Shown here in pieces: positions 46,559 to 55,082 of a stretch of DNA of 64,000 nt. Positions within the stretch are counted from its first letter, which is position 1, and each line of letters begins with the position of its first letter. Below the pieces are notes generated by a model, which did no database searches, was not told the DNA's origin, and saw nothing but the letters and a program-made list of their open reading frames with translations. The stretch is from JBJMQS01 sp045802605 (GTDB lineage: Bacteria; Planctomycetota; Planctomycetia; Gemmatales; Gemmataceae), in contig JBJMQS010000074.1 of NCBI GenBank assembly GCA_045802605.1, positions 62,001 through 126,000 on the forward strand. Direction: 5' to 3'. The position numbers and the translations under genes are program-made.

Positions 46559-48010
46559 TTATTCCGCCGCGGGCGTTTCGTCTTGCCCAGCAGCAGGAGT
46601 TTCCGCATGCGCGTCTGCCGCGCCCACGTGGACGGCTTCGCCTTCGGTCGGTGCTTCCGCAACCGCTTCGCCCTCGGCCACTGGCTCACCTTCGGCCGGT
46701 GTTTCACCTTCGGCGGGCACGCCGGATGAATCATCTTTGAAGAGACTGTCGAACACCGTCTTCGCTTCGCCGCTCGGTGCGTCCGCCATGGTGCGGGCCG
46801 CGGCCTTGGCCGTTTCCCGCGCTTGCTGGTTCGCTTCTTCCTGCACCCGGGCTTCTTCCTCGGCGGCTTCCGCCCAATCCTCGGCACACGCGATCATTTC
46901 CTCCGCTTCCTCTTCCGTGCAACTGATGATTTCGACCAATTGCGGCGGATCGAGGAACGTCAGATCGGTGTACGACAGGAAGCCTTCGACAATGAGTGTC
47001 TCGACGGCTTCATCGGTGACGCCGGGTAGTTCGCGGAACCACCGCTCGGCTCGGTCGATGCCGTCGTTGTACTCGTCGTGGGTCATGATCTCGATGTCCC
47101 AGCCCACGAGCTTCGAAGCCAGGCGGACATTCTGCCCGCGCCGGCCAATGGCCAGCGAAAGCTGATCTTCTTGAACGAGCACAATCGCCCGGCCGAGCCG
47201 GCCGTAGAGAAACACTTCTTCAATGTTCGCGGGCTGCAGTGCGTTAGGGATCATGACTTGCAGCGAATCATTCCAGCGAATCACGTCGATCCGCTCGCCG
47301 CTGAGTTCTTCGATGACGTTCTTAATCCGGCTGCCGCGGACGCCGACGCAGGCGCCGACGCAATCCACCTTCATGTCGATGGAGCTGACGGCGATCTTGG
47401 TGCGATGGCCGGGTTCGCGGGCAATCGCTTTGATCTCAATGGTGTGATCGGCGATTTCCGGGATTTCTGACTCGAATAAGCAGCGCACGAAGTCCGGGTG
47501 ACAACGGCTGAGGACGACTTTTACCCGCTGGCCGGTGCGGCGAACCTCGAGGACCACAGCTTTGACTGTCTCGCCGACTTGGAACGATTCGCCCGGAATC
47601 GATTCACTGCGAGGCAGGATAGCCTCATGCCGATCGAGTGAAAGAATCGCGGTGCCGGCTTCGACACGCTGAATCGTGCCGCGGACGAGTTCGCCTTTTT
47701 GCTTGTCGAACTTATCGAAGACCGTGTTCGACTCAGCCTCGCGGATCTTCTGGATCATGACCTGCTTGGCCGACTGCGCGGCAATGCGGCCCAGAAGCTC
47801 CGGGTCGATCGGCTCTTCGCCATGCATGGCTTTGATCATGCCGCTGGCGCGGTCGATGGTCACGGTGCAGCCAAGCTCATCGTCTTCACCGAAATGGCGT
47901 TCGGCCGCCAGTTGCAGCGCCTGTTCGATGCCCTCGAAGATGACATCCTTGGGGATGTTCTTTTCGCGGTGCATCCCATCGACGATTCGCAGCAATTCGC
48001 CACCGTTCAT
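46559..48010 (-). CDS. nusA: Transcription termination/antitermination factor NusA
   Basis: 483 residues. N-terminal RNA polymerase-binding domain 1-100 (MNGGELLRIVDGMHREKNIP), S1 domain at about 105-175 (GELVRGTIQRVEAGTAILSL), KH domains at 180-320 (GHRTKIAVSSIDMKVDCVGA, CVGVRGSRIKNVIEELSGER, DQLSLAIGRRGQNVRLASKL), one helix-hairpin-helix-like region near 330-370, and a Glu/Ala-rich acidic tail (390-483). The tail is unlike the paired acidic repeats of enterobacterial NusA. Starts 12 bases after the ABC ATPase gene. A rimP gene, usually in front of nusA, is absent at this site. Confidence 0.96.
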   Translation of the reverse strand: MNGGELLRIVDGMHREKNIPKDVIFEGIEQALQLAAERHFGEDDELGCTVTIDRASGMIKAMHGEEPIDPELLGRIAAQSAKQVMIQKIREAESNTVFDKFDKQKGELVRGTIQRVEAGTAILSLDRHEAILPRSESIPGESFQVGETVKAVVLEVRRTGQRVKVVLSRCHPDFVRCLFESEIPEIADHTIEIKAIAREPGHRTKIAVSSIDMKVDCVGACVGVRGSRIKNVIEELSGERIDVIRWNDSLQVMIPNALQPANIEEVFLYGRLGRAIVLVQEDQLSLAIGRRGQNVRLASKLVGWDIEIMTHDEYNDGIDRAERWFRELPGVTDEAVETLIVEGFLSYTDLTFLDPPQLVEIISCTEEEAEEMIACAEDWAEAAEEEARVQEEANQQARETAKAAARTMADAPSGEAKTVFDSLFKDDSSGVPAEGETPAEGEPVAEGEAVAEAPTEGEAVHVGAADAHAETPAAGQDETPAAE

Positions 48011-48022
48011 GGCACGTCCTCG

Positions 48023-49075
48023 TTAAGATCGTTCAATCCGTCGGCCTGTCTTCGCATCAAACCGGTGGCAGCGGTCGCGTGCCACACTCAGCCTCACCAT
48101 TTCGGTTGTCATCTCGCCGGGGCGGGCCCAGCGTTGGATCCGCTGTCCCTCCCGTATCATCGTCCACAAGCCGGCTATCCCAAGCGGGTCTACGCGTTCG
48201 ATGCGCCAAAGCCCGAGATCGATCCCGCCGGAGCCCAGGGCCAAATCTTCGGCGCGCACGCCAAGAATTTCCCCGTCTCCGCCCGGGGCGGCCCGCGTGC
48301 CTTCGATGAAATTCATCGGGGGCCAGCCGAGGGAGGTGGCTACGCACCGGCTTGCGGGCCGGGCATAGACCTCGGCTGGAGGGCCGACCTGCTCGATTCG
48401 CCCCTCAAAGATCACCGCCACGCGGTAACCCAATTGCAGCGCATCGACCGGGTCGTGACTAACCTCAATCATTGTCGGACCCAACCGTTCGCGGAGCAAG
48501 AGCAGTTCGGCCCGGATCGATTGGCGGACTTCGGGGTCCAGATGTTCAAGCGGTTCATCCAGTAGCCACAGCGGATGTTGCGACACAGCGGCCCGCCCCA
48601 AAACCACCCGCTGCTGTTCACCGCCAGATAGCGTTTGCACCCGCCGATCCAAGAGCGGAGTCAATCGGAGCCAGTCGGCCGCGGTGGCAACACGTAACGC
48701 CAATTCATTTGCTGAGACGGGGTCGGGCCGGCGCAGTAAGCGCCGCCAGAGTTTTCCGGATGATTGGCGCAGTTTGACGCCGGCCGCCAGGTTGTCTCGG
48801 ACGTTCAGGTGGGGATAAAGTGCCGGTCGCTGGGCCACGAAGGAGATGAGCCGCTGATGCGGTGGTTCACCGGTGACGTCCCGGCCATCGAAATGAATGG
48901 TGCCACTGTCCGGTTTTTCCAGACCGGCAATCAGACGCAAAAGCGTGGTCTTGCCCGCCCCGCTGGGGCCGACGATGACAAAGTGTTCACCATTGCCAAT
49001 GGTGAGCGAGAGAGGTCCGATTCCCGCACCATTGGGGAAGCGTCGCGTCAGATTATTGAGAGTGATTTCAGGCAT
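48023..49075 (-). CDS. ABC transporter ATP-binding protein (MalK/PotA-like)
   Basis: 350 residues. Walker A GPSGAGKTT (about 36), Q-loop FVAQRPALYPHL, signature LSGGEQQR, Walker B LWLLDEP and H-loop EVSHDP are all intact. After residue 240 a C-terminal domain follows (GDGEILGVRAEDLALGSGG), like the TOBE/MalK-type regulatory extension of sugar, polyamine or iron importers. No permease or binding protein is next to it, so it may serve several import systems encoded elsewhere. It ends 12 bases before nusA and could share its transcript. Weak Shine-Dalgarno. Confidence 0.9.
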   Translation of the reverse strand: MPEITLNNLTRRFPNGAGIGPLSLTIGNGEHFVIVGPSGAGKTTLLRLIAGLEKPDSGTIHFDGRDVTGEPPHQRLISFVAQRPALYPHLNVRDNLAAGVKLRQSSGKLWRRLLRRPDPVSANELALRVATAADWLRLTPLLDRRVQTLSGGEQQRVVLGRAAVSQHPLWLLDEPLEHLDPEVRQSIRAELLLLRERLGPTMIEVSHDPVDALQLGYRVAVIFEGRIEQVGPPAEVYARPASRCVATSLGWPPMNFIEGTRAAPGGDGEILGVRAEDLALGSGGIDLGLWRIERVDPLGIAGLWTMIREGQRIQRWARPGEMTTEMVRLSVARDRCHRFDAKTGRRIERS

Positions 49076-49130
49076 GCTCGCAAACGTAAACCAGAAAATC
49101 AGTTTCTAGTTTACGATTCGCGGCCAAAAC

Positions 49131-50066
49131 CTACCGCTGTGTCAGTACGCACCCCTTCAATCGGCCCGTCGATTCCAGGAAGTCTTGCTGCAGTGCGATC
49201 GATTCATCGGAATCCGCGTCGGTTTGGCGAATGACCAGATACATGCCATCCACGCAGTCGGCGAGCGGCACCGAGTCGGCCGCACTCTCCCACGTCGGGG
49301 CGTCAACCAAAATCCAATCGGCTTCGCCGCGAAGGCGCTCGATCACTTGCGGAATGCCCGCTTCGGCCGGTCGCCCCGAATCCTTGCCAGCGACGAGTGC
49401 ATTCAGGCCTTTGAGCCGAGTTGGCTGCAGGGCCCATTGCAATGGCGCTCGGCCACCAATCACGTCGCGCAAACCCGGCACTTCGGAAAGCCCCAAGCGA
49501 GCCGCGATCGATGGCCGGGCCCAATTGGTGTCCACAATGGTGACCCGGGCGTTTTGCTCGCGGACCAACGTGACGGCGACGTTGAGCAACACCGTGGTCG
49601 TGCCGGCTTCACTCGTGCTGCCGGTGAAGAGCAGAACCCGCGGCGGGCCGCCATATTGCGGGGCCATCTCGCTGATGAGCTGGCGATATTGTTCGCTGAT
49701 CGGATGGTCGGGATCATGGAAGGCGATCATCTCGCCGCCGAATCCGCGACCGGGCAACAGGCCGGCGATGACGGGACGGAAGCGCACGGTGAAGAGACCC
49801 GGTGAAACCGGGTCGATATTGATCGTCTGAATTTTTGGCTTGGGCGTCTCAATGACCGGCTCAGGTTCGCACTCGACTGTCGGCGGTTCGACCAAACGCA
49901 GCGCAGTCTCTTTCGGTGCGCCGCCGATCTCGATGAACGGCGCATCGCAAACGTCGAAGGCATCCCAGACCATGTCTTCCACGGTCGGTTCCGGCACCAC
50001 GTCCCAGCCCGGCTCGGGAGTGATCGTGGGCGTCTGGCCCTTCCACAAATCGGACATCCGTCCCAT
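49131..50066 (-). CDS. BY-kinase/CpsD-like ATPase with altered Walker A motif
   Basis: 311 residues. The first 110 are acidic and Pro-rich. The rest resembles CpsD/Wzc cytoplasmic domains: HPISEQYRQLISEMA, then FTGSTSEAGTTTVLLNVAVT at the P-loop, VTIVDTNWARPSIAARLGLS (Walker A' region), LNALVAGK and DWILVDAPTW (Walker B). The P-loop would normally read G-E/x-G-K-T/S; here it is EAGTTT, without the Lys. No C-terminal Tyr cluster is seen. Such proteins control export of polysaccharide. It follows the ExeA-like ATPase gene by 19 bases; this pair is typical of exopolysaccharide/exosortase loci. Confidence 0.8.
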   Translation of the reverse strand: MGRMSDLWKGQTPTITPEPGWDVVPEPTVEDMVWDAFDVCDAPFIEIGGAPKETALRLVEPPTVECEPEPVIETPKPKIQTINIDPVSPGLFTVRFRPVIAGLLPGRGFGGEMIAFHDPDHPISEQYRQLISEMAPQYGGPPRVLLFTGSTSEAGTTTVLLNVAVTLVREQNARVTIVDTNWARPSIAARLGLSEVPGLRDVIGGRAPLQWALQPTRLKGLNALVAGKDSGRPAEAGIPQVIERLRGEADWILVDAPTWESAADSVPLADCVDGMYLVIRQTDADSDESIALQQDFLESTGRLKGCVLTQR

Positions 50067-50085
50067 TGGCGCGGACTCCTTCCGT

Positions 50086-51048
50086 TTACTGCATCGGCGT
50101 GAATTCGAACCGCTTCAGGCTTTCGGGCATCCACTCGCCTGACGCAATTGGCCGTTCGTCGCCAGGCTCGACCTCGCCCTCGGCGACGAACTCATCATCG
50201 GAATACACTGCGGGCGGTGGTGGTTCGGGCTCCAGAGGCCCCGAGTGCGGCAAGCTTGCCAGCGCTTCGGTCGCCCCCTCGGCGTCGACGACCTTCAGGC
50301 CTGCCTTCGCGGTTACGGATAGTGCTGCCCGGCCTGCTTGGTTAAGCAGTCGCGGCACACCCCGGCAACCACGCGACAAAACCTCGACGGCCTCGTCAGT
50401 CAAAATTGACTCCGGCTTCCCACCAGCCCGCGTAATTTGATGGGCAAGATACGCGGCTGAATCTTTCATCCCCAACGGTTCCAACCGAATCCGCGCGACC
50501 AGGCGTTGCACAAACCCACCCAGGCCCGGCAACTCCAACGTCGCGAAAATATCCGGCTGCGCGATGAGCACCACTTGAACCGCCTTGCCCTTCGGCGACT
50601 CCAAGTTGCCCAACAACCGCACCTCTTCGAGCAATTCCGGCGTGAGCAACTGCGCTTCGTCCAAGACGAGCACTGTTTTCTGTCCCGCGAGATGCCGGCC
50701 AAGCAAGAACTCGGTCAGCGCGATGCGCATTTCCTGCTCGGGCCGCGTCGTGTGCGGCAATCCGAGTTCGTAGAGAAACGCCTGCAGCAGATCGCCGCGG
50801 CAACTGAAGTGGCAGTTGGTGACGAGCGCCGTCAGCGTGTCATCTCCAAGGCGTGACATGATCAGTTGAGCGACTAGCGTTTTGCCGACGCCGGCTTCGC
50901 CAAACAGCAGAACGTATGGCTCACCGTCGGCGAGCGCGGTAATGATTTCTTCGAGAACTTCTTCGTGACCGGGAGCGGGATAATACGCCGCCGGGTCCGG
51001 TCCGGTGGCGAAAGGTCGAGACGATAAGCCGAAACGCGCGAGCGTCAT
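50086..51048 (-). CDS. ExeA/GspA-like AAA ATPase
   Basis: 320 residues. Starts MTLARFGLSSRPFATGPDPA, the classic N-terminus of ExeA-type ATPases (F-L-x-xPF). Walker A is LLFGEAGVGKTLVAQLI (about 46-60), Walker B TVLVLDEAQLL (about 125), sensor region VQVVLIAQPD, and a winged region near 230 (SRGCRGVPRLLNQAGRAAL). The last 70 residues are acidic and Pro-rich and not part of the core. Related proteins occur next to tyrosine autokinases in PEP-CTERM/exopolysaccharide loci, which fits the neighbouring BY-kinase-like gene and the PEP-CTERM protein nearby. A good GGGAGG site precedes the ATG at 51048. Confidence 0.88.
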   Translation of the reverse strand: MTLARFGLSSRPFATGPDPAAYYPAPGHEEVLEEIITALADGEPYVLLFGEAGVGKTLVAQLIMSRLGDDTLTALVTNCHFSCRGDLLQAFLYELGLPHTTRPEQEMRIALTEFLLGRHLAGQKTVLVLDEAQLLTPELLEEVRLLGNLESPKGKAVQVVLIAQPDIFATLELPGLGGFVQRLVARIRLEPLGMKDSAAYLAHQITRAGGKPESILTDEAVEVLSRGCRGVPRLLNQAGRAALSVTAKAGLKVVDAEGATEALASLPHSGPLEPEPPPPAVYSDDEFVAEGEVEPGDERPIASGEWMPESLKRFEFTPMQ

Positions 51049-51222
51049 CGTACCGCCTCCCTGCGGTGACGAAACATCACGTCGTTTATCGACTTAAAAA
51101 GCGAGGCGACTTTAACGGTTCTCCCGATTGGGACGTTTCGTCGTTGGCGATGAAATTCGCCTCCGATGGTTGTGACAATCGTACAAAGGCCTTGTGCGAG
51201 ACGAGAGAGGGCCTACTTCGTC

Positions 51223-51250
51223 TTGACTAATCTTGCGATTAGGCTATCCT
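51223..51250 (+). promoter_or_regulatory. Candidate promoter with overlapping operator for the metal ABC operon
   Basis: TTGACT (51223-51228), a 16-base spacer and TATCCT (51245-51250) form a sigma-70-like promoter 20 bases before the first ATG. A perfect inverted repeat CTAATCTTGCGATTAG (51227-51242) overlaps the -35 end and fills the spacer, the expected place for a repressor. A metal-responsive regulator would be the natural guess. Confidence 0.55.
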
Positions 51251-51270
51251 AGATCATCCCGGAGTTTAAT

Positions 51271-52212
51271 ATGCGCTGGTCAATACTGGGGCTGTTGCTC
51301 ATTGTCGGCTGCGGAAAACCTGCAGCCACGCCGCAGCAACCCCACACGCGGACCGACGAAGTGCGCCCGCTTCATGTGGTTGTCACCACCGGCATGATCG
51401 CCGACGCGGTCAAAGCGGTCGGCGGCGAACATGTGAGGATCGACGCGCTGATGGGTCCGGGCGTTGATCCGCATCAATACAAGGCGACACCCAGCGACAT
51501 CCGCCAATTGCAAACCGCCGACGTTGTCATTTACAACGGCCTGCACCTCGAAGGCAAAATGGCCGACGTTTTGGAAAAACTCGGCAAGAGCCGCAAGTCG
51601 GTCGCGATCACGCGCGATCTCGACATGAAGACCGACATTCGTCCCGCTCCGCCCGGCTACGAAGGGGCACACGATCCGCATGTGTGGTTTGATGTCTCGA
51701 TCTGGTCGAAGTGCGTCGGCACGGTGGCGACTGTGCTCGCGGACGCCGATCGCAACCACGCGGACGTGTATGCCAAACGCGCCGATGACTATCGCAAACA
51801 ACTGGCCGCGCTGCACGAAGAGGTGCTGAACAAAGCGAAAACGATTCCCCAAGAGAAGCGTGTGCTCATCACCGCCCACGACGCCTTCTACTATTTTGGC
51901 CGGGCGTACGGCTTCGAGGTGCATGGCCTGCAAGGTGTCAGCACCGCGAGTGAGCCGGGCACTGGCGATGTGCAAGGGCTGGCCAAGTTGATCGGCACCC
52001 GCAAGCTGCCGGCCATTTTTGGTGAGACCTCAGTGCCGGACCGCAATTTGCAATCGGTCGTTGATGCGGCCAAGAAGGACTATGGGGTCGAGGTGAAATT
52101 CATCGCCGGGGAATTGTTCTCCGATGCCATGGGTGACCCGAAAACGCCGGAAGGCACCTACTCAGGCATGATCCGCCACAACATCAACACAATGGTCAAC
52201 GCGCTGAAGTGA
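51271..52212 (+). CDS. Metal-ion ABC transporter substrate-binding lipoprotein
   Basis: 313 residues. Lipoprotein signal with lipobox LLIVGC (Cys about residue 14). Cluster A-I (ZnuA/MntA/TroA) features: VVVTTGMIADAVKAVGGEHV, GVDPHQYKATPSD with the first metal-binding His, HDPHVWFD with the second, a third at ITAHDAFYYFGRAYG and the acidic ligand region near FGETSVPDRN. There is no His-rich loop as in many ZnuA proteins, so manganese or iron may be more likely than zinc; that is inference. First gene of a four-gene operon. GGAG lies six bases before the ATG. Confidence 0.92.
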   Translation: MRWSILGLLLIVGCGKPAATPQQPHTRTDEVRPLHVVVTTGMIADAVKAVGGEHVRIDALMGPGVDPHQYKATPSDIRQLQTADVVIYNGLHLEGKMADVLEKLGKSRKSVAITRDLDMKTDIRPAPPGYEGAHDPHVWFDVSIWSKCVGTVATVLADADRNHADVYAKRADDYRKQLAALHEEVLNKAKTIPQEKRVLITAHDAFYYFGRAYGFEVHGLQGVSTASEPGTGDVQGLAKLIGTRKLPAIFGETSVPDRNLQSVVDAAKKDYGVEVKFIAGELFSDAMGDPKTPEGTYSGMIRHNINTMVNALK

Positions 52213-52213
52213 C

Positions 52214-53032
52214 ATGGTGACAAAGGCGATCGTAAACATGGACGGGGGCCAACAGAGTCCGCAAGATTCTTTGTCATCAAATCACACGCCACCTGAATCG
52301 CCTTGTCCCGCTCTTGAGGTCGAAGACCTCACCGTCGCTTACAAAGACCGGCCCGCGATTTGGGATATGGACCTTGCCATCCCGCAAGGCGTGGCCGGGG
52401 CCATCGTCGGGCCCAACGGTGCGGGCAAAACCACTCTGCTCAAATCCATCCTCGGCACCGTGCAACCGGTCGCCGGCGCAGTTCGCGTCTTTGGCGTCTC
52501 CTACGATGAGGCCCGCTTGCGCGTCGGTTATGTGCCGCAGCGCACCAGCGTCGATTGGGATTTTCCCACGACTGTGCTCGACGTGGTGCTTATGGGCACC
52601 TACGGCAAGCTCGGCTGGTTTCGCCGGCCCGGCCCCGGCGAACGCTCGGCCGCATTAGCCGCCCTCGATCAACTGGGCATGCACGAATACGCGGGCCGGC
52701 AGATTGGCCAACTCTCCGGCGGTCAGCAGCAGCGCGTGTTCCTGGCTCGCGCTTTGGTGCAAGACGCCGACTTGTATTTGATGGATGAACCATTCCAGGG
52801 CGTGGACGCGGTCACCGAGCAAGCCATCATCGAACTCATGCATCGCCTCCGCTCCGCCGGCAAAACGCTGGTCGTGGTCCATCACGATCTTGGCACCGTG
52901 CCGGATTACTTCGATTGGGTGGCGATACTGAATGTGAAGCTGATCGCCGCGGGCAAAGTCGGCGACGTATTCACCGCGGAGAATCTCCGCCACGCCTATG
53001 GAGCGAAGGCTGGAGCAATATTGGTTCCATGA
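52214..53032 (+). CDS. Metal-ion ABC transporter ATP-binding protein
   Basis: 272 residues. Walker A GPNGAGKTT, Q-loop YVPQRTSVDWDFPTTV (the VDWDFP form is typical of Mn/Zn/Fe importers), signature LSGGQQQR, Walker B LYLMDEPFQGVD and H-loop VVHHDLG. About 30 extra residues precede the core. It starts one base after the stop of the binding-protein gene, so translation is coupled. The next gene in the operon is separated from it by a 90-base palindrome. Confidence 0.93.
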   Translation: MVTKAIVNMDGGQQSPQDSLSSNHTPPESPCPALEVEDLTVAYKDRPAIWDMDLAIPQGVAGAIVGPNGAGKTTLLKSILGTVQPVAGAVRVFGVSYDEARLRVGYVPQRTSVDWDFPTTVLDVVLMGTYGKLGWFRRPGPGERSAALAALDQLGMHEYAGRQIGQLSGGQQQRVFLARALVQDADLYLMDEPFQGVDAVTEQAIIELMHRLRSAGKTLVVVHHDLGTVPDYFDWVAILNVKLIAAGKVGDVFTAENLRHAYGAKAGAILVP

Positions 53033-53041
53033 AAAGCAAAG

Positions 53042-53131
53042 AATTAACCGCAGAGTACGCAGAGAGCGCTGAGAAAACCAATACTGGGCATTTGGTTTTC
53101 TCAGCGCTCTCTGCGTACTCTGCGGTTAATT
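53042..53131. repeat. 40-bp perfect palindrome inside the metal ABC operon (family D)
   Basis: Arms 53042-53081 and 53092-53131 are complementary over 40 bp without mismatch around a ten-base loop. Arm start: AATTAACCGCAGAGTACGCA. TTTT follows the second arm directly, so on the plus strand it has the form of a strong terminator. A diverged copy lies at 59358-59447. Sequences of the type TTAACCGCAGAGACGCAGAG are known as intergenic repeats in many genomes. Confidence 0.97.
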
Positions 53132-53146
53132 TTTGATTTCCGTTTT

Positions 53147-53986
53147 ATGATCCTCAACTCCACTCTCGAAACGGTTGCTCTCGGCACAGGCGCCCTCGGC
53201 GCACTCGCCGGGGCCCTCGGCACCTTCGCCGTCTTGCGCCGGCAAAGTCTCTTCGCCGATGCCGTGTCGCACGCGGCGCTTCCTGGCGTGGTTCTCGCTT
53301 TCATGCTGATCGGCTCCAAGCAGCCAATCGTCCTCGCCCTGGGTGCCGCCTTCACGGGCTGGCTCGGCGCACTCGCCGTGCTGGCCATCGTGCGCATGGT
53401 CCGCATACCGTTTGACGGCGCACTCGCGCTGGTGCTCTCGGTGTTCTTCGGCATTGGCCTGTTGCTACTGACTTCGATTCAAAAACAAGCCGACGCACGC
53501 CAGGCTGGGCTCGAACGCTATCTCTTCGGCCAGGCCGCGACCATGCTGATGGATGACGTGCGGGCGATTCTCTACCTCGGTGGGCTTGCAGCTCTCATCC
53601 TCGCCCTGTTCTGGAAGGAATTCCAACTGCTGGCCTTCGACCCTGGTTACGCCGCGGGGATTGGCCTGCCCACGGGCCTGCTCGACGCCGGACTGATGCT
53701 ACTTCTCGTCATCGCGGTGGTGCTTGGCTTGCAAGCAGTCGGCGTGGTTCTTATGAGCGCGCTGGTGGTAGCGCCGGCCGTCGCCGCGAGACCTTGGTGC
53801 TCTCGACTGGGCCCGACCGTTTTGCTGGCCGGACTCGTCGGAGGCTTGTGTGGATTCGTCGGCACTCTGTTCGGCGACTGGCTCAGTATTCCCACGGGGC
53901 CCGCGATTGTGCTGGTGGCCACCGCGTTTGTTGCGGCATCGATCGCGGCATCGCGAATGCGGAGGACCGTCCGTGGCCCCGCTTGA
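53147..53986 (+). CDS. Metal-ion ABC transporter permease 1
   Basis: 279 residues with eight or so membrane segments. ABC-3 family features: FAVLRRQSLFADAVSHAALP (the cytoplasmic loop that contacts the ATPase), FWKEFQLLAFDPGYAAGIGL and QAVGVVLMSALVVAPAVAAR. Together with the second permease it forms the channel for Mn, Zn or Fe. No Shine-Dalgarno is seen before ATG 53147 (the 15 bases between it and the palindrome are T-rich). The end overlaps the start of the second permease gene by 14 bases. Confidence 0.92.
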   Translation: MILNSTLETVALGTGALGALAGALGTFAVLRRQSLFADAVSHAALPGVVLAFMLIGSKQPIVLALGAAFTGWLGALAVLAIVRMVRIPFDGALALVLSVFFGIGLLLLTSIQKQADARQAGLERYLFGQAATMLMDDVRAILYLGGLAALILALFWKEFQLLAFDPGYAAGIGLPTGLLDAGLMLLLVIAVVLGLQAVGVVLMSALVVAPAVAARPWCSRLGPTVLLAGLVGGLCGFVGTLFGDWLSIPTGPAIVLVATAFVAASIAASRMRRTVRGPA

Positions 53987-55082
53987 TCTGTTGCTCACGG
54001 CCATGGTCACTGCGGCGGCTTGTGCCGTGCCCGGTGTATTCCTAGTATTGCGCCGACAGGCGATGGCCGGCGACGCGATTGGCCATGTGATTCTGCCCGG
54101 TATCGTCATCGGCTTTTTCATCGCCGGCACGCTGCAATCGCCAATTGTGGTCATCGGCGCGGCCCTCATGGGGGTGGCCGCGATCGCCGCGGTCGAATGG
54201 CTCGAACGCTCCGGCCTCATTCGCGGTGATGCCGCGCTCGGCCTGATTTATCCCGCGCTCTTCAGCGTGGGTGTCGTGCTCGTGTCCAAGAAAGCCGGCA
54301 ACGTCCATCTCGACACCGATGCCGTGCTGATGGGTGAATTGGCCATCGCTACGCTGCGACGATTTGAAATGTTTGGTCGCGACTTCGGCCCGTGGTCGCT
54401 GGTGGTCATGGCCAATGTCTTGCTGGTCAACCTGCTCTTCGTCGGCGCGTTTTACAAGGAATTGAAGATCACCACGTTTGACCCGGCCCATGCGCAAGCG
54501 ATCGGCATCCCACCCGGCCGCGTGCATTACGCGCTGATGACGCTGGTAGCGTTGACCGTGGTGGCGGCGTTCGATGCGGCGGGGGCTGTCCTTGTCGTCG
54601 CGTTTTTGGTCGCGCCGGCGGCGACCGCGTATCTGCTCACCAATCGGCTCGAACGGCTGATCGCGCTAGCGGTCGCTATCGGCGTGATCGGGGCTGGACT
54701 TGGCACGGAACTCTCCGTCCGCGTGGACGCCAACGTCGCCGGCGCGATTGCCGCCATGCTCGGCGGCCTGTTCGCCGCGGCATTCGTGTTCGCGCCGCGG
54801 CACGGCCTCGCGGCACAAGCCTCGCGACGTGTCCGGCTCGCGCGGGAATTTGAGCGCGGCTTGTTGGTCGTGCATTTGGTCCATCATGAAAAGACGCACG
54901 CGGTGGGTGATGAGAACCGGGCCGACCGTCTGACGCATCATTTGAAATGGCCAGCCGCGCGGGTCAACCGCGTGCTCGATGCCAGCTTGCGATTGGGATT
55001 GGTGCGCCGCGACGGACCGCTGGTGGCTCTGACGGATCGTGGCCGGGCGCAAGCCCGCGAGCTGCTTAGTGTGCCGATTTAG
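53973..55082 (+). CDS. Metal-ion ABC transporter permease 2 fused to a winged-helix-like domain
   Basis: 369 residues from GTG 53973, with GGAGGA seven bases upstream inside the previous gene; longer in-frame starts would lie deeper in that gene. Residues 1-285 are a complete ABC-3 permease (FLVLRRQAMAGDAIGHVILP, FYKELKITTFDPAHAQAIGI, GAVLVVAFLVAPAATAYLL). Residues 295-369 are soluble: LLVVHLVHHEKTH, RLTHHLKWPAARVNRVLDAS and LRLGLVRRDGPLVALTDRGR, which looks like a winged helix of the DtxR/MntR or MarR kind. The C-terminal part may bind DNA or the ATPase. Last gene of the operon. Confidence 0.9.
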   Translation: MAPLDLLLTAMVTAAACAVPGVFLVLRRQAMAGDAIGHVILPGIVIGFFIAGTLQSPIVVIGAALMGVAAIAAVEWLERSGLIRGDAALGLIYPALFSVGVVLVSKKAGNVHLDTDAVLMGELAIATLRRFEMFGRDFGPWSLVVMANVLLVNLLFVGAFYKELKITTFDPAHAQAIGIPPGRVHYALMTLVALTVVAAFDAAGAVLVVAFLVAPAATAYLLTNRLERLIALAVAIGVIGAGLGTELSVRVDANVAGAIAAMLGGLFAAAFVFAPRHGLAAQASRRVRLAREFERGLLVVHLVHHEKTHAVGDENRADRLTHHLKWPAARVNRVLDASLRLGLVRRDGPLVALTDRGRAQARELLSVPI

